DNA of 5,247 nucleotides from Rubrobacteraceae bacterium (GTDB taxonomy: Bacteria > Actinomycetota > Rubrobacteria > Rubrobacterales > Rubrobacteraceae), in assembly GCA_013698525.1 (NCBI GenBank), contig JACCSM010000105.1, positions 1 through 5,247 of the forward strand. Reading direction: 5' to 3'. The position numbers and the translations under genes are program-made. The number at the start of each line of letters is the position of its first letter. The first letter of the stretch is position 1. The notes below the pieces were generated by a model. The model made no database searches, was not told the DNA's origin, and was given only the letters and a program-made list of their open reading frames with translations. This document shows, one piece after another, positions 4,509 through 5,247 of this stretch.

Positions 4509-5141
4509 GTGGCCAAGCTGCCCGAACCACCCCCCGTATCGGTTATGCGGGAGGTACCGCCGGACATCAGCGTGCTCCCTGCTGGCACGATGCTCTGGCG
4601 GATCTACTTCCGCAGTGGAGATCATCCCGGCCGGTGGGACGGGATGAGGGCCTTCGGCCCGCTCCCCGACGCCCGCTTCGACCACCACGCCAAACCACAA
4701 CGGGTGCAGGAGCGGGGGATCCTCGGCGCCACCGGCGACGAGGCGATAGCCACGTGCATCGCGGAGGTGTTCCGGGACGGACGCCTCGTGGACACCGGAC
4801 GCCGCGACCCATTCCTCGCCGGCTTCGAGCTCGCCGGTGATGTGCCGCTCCTGAACCTGCGGGACCGGTGGCCCACCCGCGCCAGCGCATCGGCCAACAT
4901 CCACTCGGGCCCGCGCCCCAGATGCCGGAGGTGGTCCAAGAACATCCACGCGGCCTACCCGGGCGTCGCCGGCCTGCTGTACTCGTCCTCCATGAACGGC
5001 AACCAACCCGCCCTGGCCCTCTACGAACGGGCGGCCGGGGCGCTCCCTGACTCCCCCGCCTTCGATCGGCCGCTCTCGGACCCAAGCCTGCTCCTTCCCC
5101 TCGAAAGAATCGCTCACAGCCTCAGCTACGACATCCGTTGA
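4509..5141 (+). CDS. RES-domain toxin, probable NAD+-degrading enzyme
   Basis: RES toxins such as MbcT of Mycobacterium tuberculosis destroy NAD+ (phosphorylase or hydrolase), stopping growth unless bound by their antitoxin. In these 210 residues the family landmarks appear in order: LWRIYF (Arg31), AFGPLPDARFDHH (FG at 49-50, RFD at 57-59), the GATGDEAIATCIAEVF helix with Glu86, and GLLYSSSMNGNQPALALYE with Ser160. Arg, Glu and Ser are the three residues that name the family, so it looks intact and active. The start is GTG 4509, soon after an in-frame TAG at 4497-4499. GAGG (4493-4496) lies 12 nt away, which is long. ATG 4545 is the alternative, still before the RES core but without a ribosome site. 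Weak initiation would keep toxin below antitoxin. It is a close neighbour of the antitoxin and surely co-transcribed. Confidence 0.87.
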   Translation: MAKLPEPPPVSVMREVPPDISVLPAGTMLWRIYFRSGDHPGRWDGMRAFGPLPDARFDHHAKPQRVQERGILGATGDEAIATCIAEVFRDGRLVDTGRRDPFLAGFELAGDVPLLNLRDRWPTRASASANIHSGPRPRCRRWSKNIHAAYPGVAGLLYSSSMNGNQPALALYERAAGALPDSPAFDRPLSDPSLLLPLERIAHSLSYDIR

Positions 5142-5178
5142 CCCCCCGCCCCATGGCTCCCCCACCGAGACTCCTGTT

Positions 5179-5183
5179 GGAGG
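5179..5183 (+). promoter_or_regulatory. Ribosome binding site of the right-edge gene
   Basis: GGAGG lies 6 nt before ATG 5190. A short CTCC-TGTT-GGAG dyad (5171-5182) overlaps it; at only 4 bp it is probably not significant. Confidence 0.55.
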
Positions 5184-5189
5184 GACGCA

Positions 5190-5247
5190 ATGGTTCTACG
5201 CCAGCCACCCGTTATCGAGGAAGGCGACCCGTGCTTCACAATACGTT
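5190..5247 (+). CDS. Partial gene, first 19 codons only
   Basis: ATG 5190 with a well-placed GGAGG opens a frame that stays open to the window edge, reading MVLRQPPVIEEGDPCFTIR. It begins 48 bp after the toxin stop and in the same direction, so it may be the third gene of the toxin-antitoxin transcript or start a new unit. No terminator is visible between them. The fragment is too short to name a family. Confidence 0.5.
   Translation, partial: MVLRQPPVIEEGDPCFTIR

Noticed and set aside
4389..5165. Leftward 258-codon open frame opposite the RES gene
   Set aside because: It is a GC-rich shadow with Gly/Arg/Val bias; the RES motifs are on the plus strand.

Overview
This window most likely comes from a plasmid of a GC-rich bacterium. 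The style of the replication protein and of the toxin-antitoxin pair suggests an actinobacterium of the Rubrobacter type. That assignment rests on protein style only and is tentative. The centre is a complete iteron-type replication module.

Left part (1-1213): three leftward genes. At the left edge is the first part of a gene (96 to <1), whose N-terminus resembles a Tat or secretory signal peptide. It has a good Shine-Dalgarno and a likely promoter at 151-179. Upstream is a 190-residue protein of unknown function (803-231), followed by two hairpins. It is overlapped at its start by a second, less certain reading frame (1078-731).

Middle (1079-1948): a putative origin of replication with no convincing gene. 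It holds thirteen copies of an 18-bp repeat, consensus ACCGGGCTTCGGGGGAAG. Most start 21-22 bp or a multiple of about 10.5 bp apart, so they lie on one face of the helix. There are two direct arrays (1214-1348 and 1731-1835), a direct and an inverted copy that form a large dyad (1653-1718), and one lone inverted copy abutting the start of the leftward gene (1079-1096). An AT-rich stretch with direct and inverted repeats (1836-1937) lies between the second array and the initiator gene.

The initiator (1949-3409) is an RPA-type plasmid replication protein. It carries, after an acidic proline-rich linker, a C-terminal domain that looks like domain I of DnaA. This suggests that one protein binds the iterons and also contacts the helicase machinery. 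A small, strongly hydrophobic reading frame (3411-3695) begins one base after its stop.

Right part: an Xre/ParS-like antitoxin (3801-4457) and a RES-domain toxin (4509-5141), which together form a likely plasmid-stabilising toxin-antitoxin system. A further rightward gene starts at 5190 and leaves the window.

The modules fit a stable low-copy replicon: iterons plus initiator set replication and copy number, and the RES/Xre pair kills or arrests cells that lose the plasmid. The least ordinary points are the RPA-DnaA domain I fusion, the iteron abutting a divergent gene, and the initiator's ribosome site lying in an inverted repeat.
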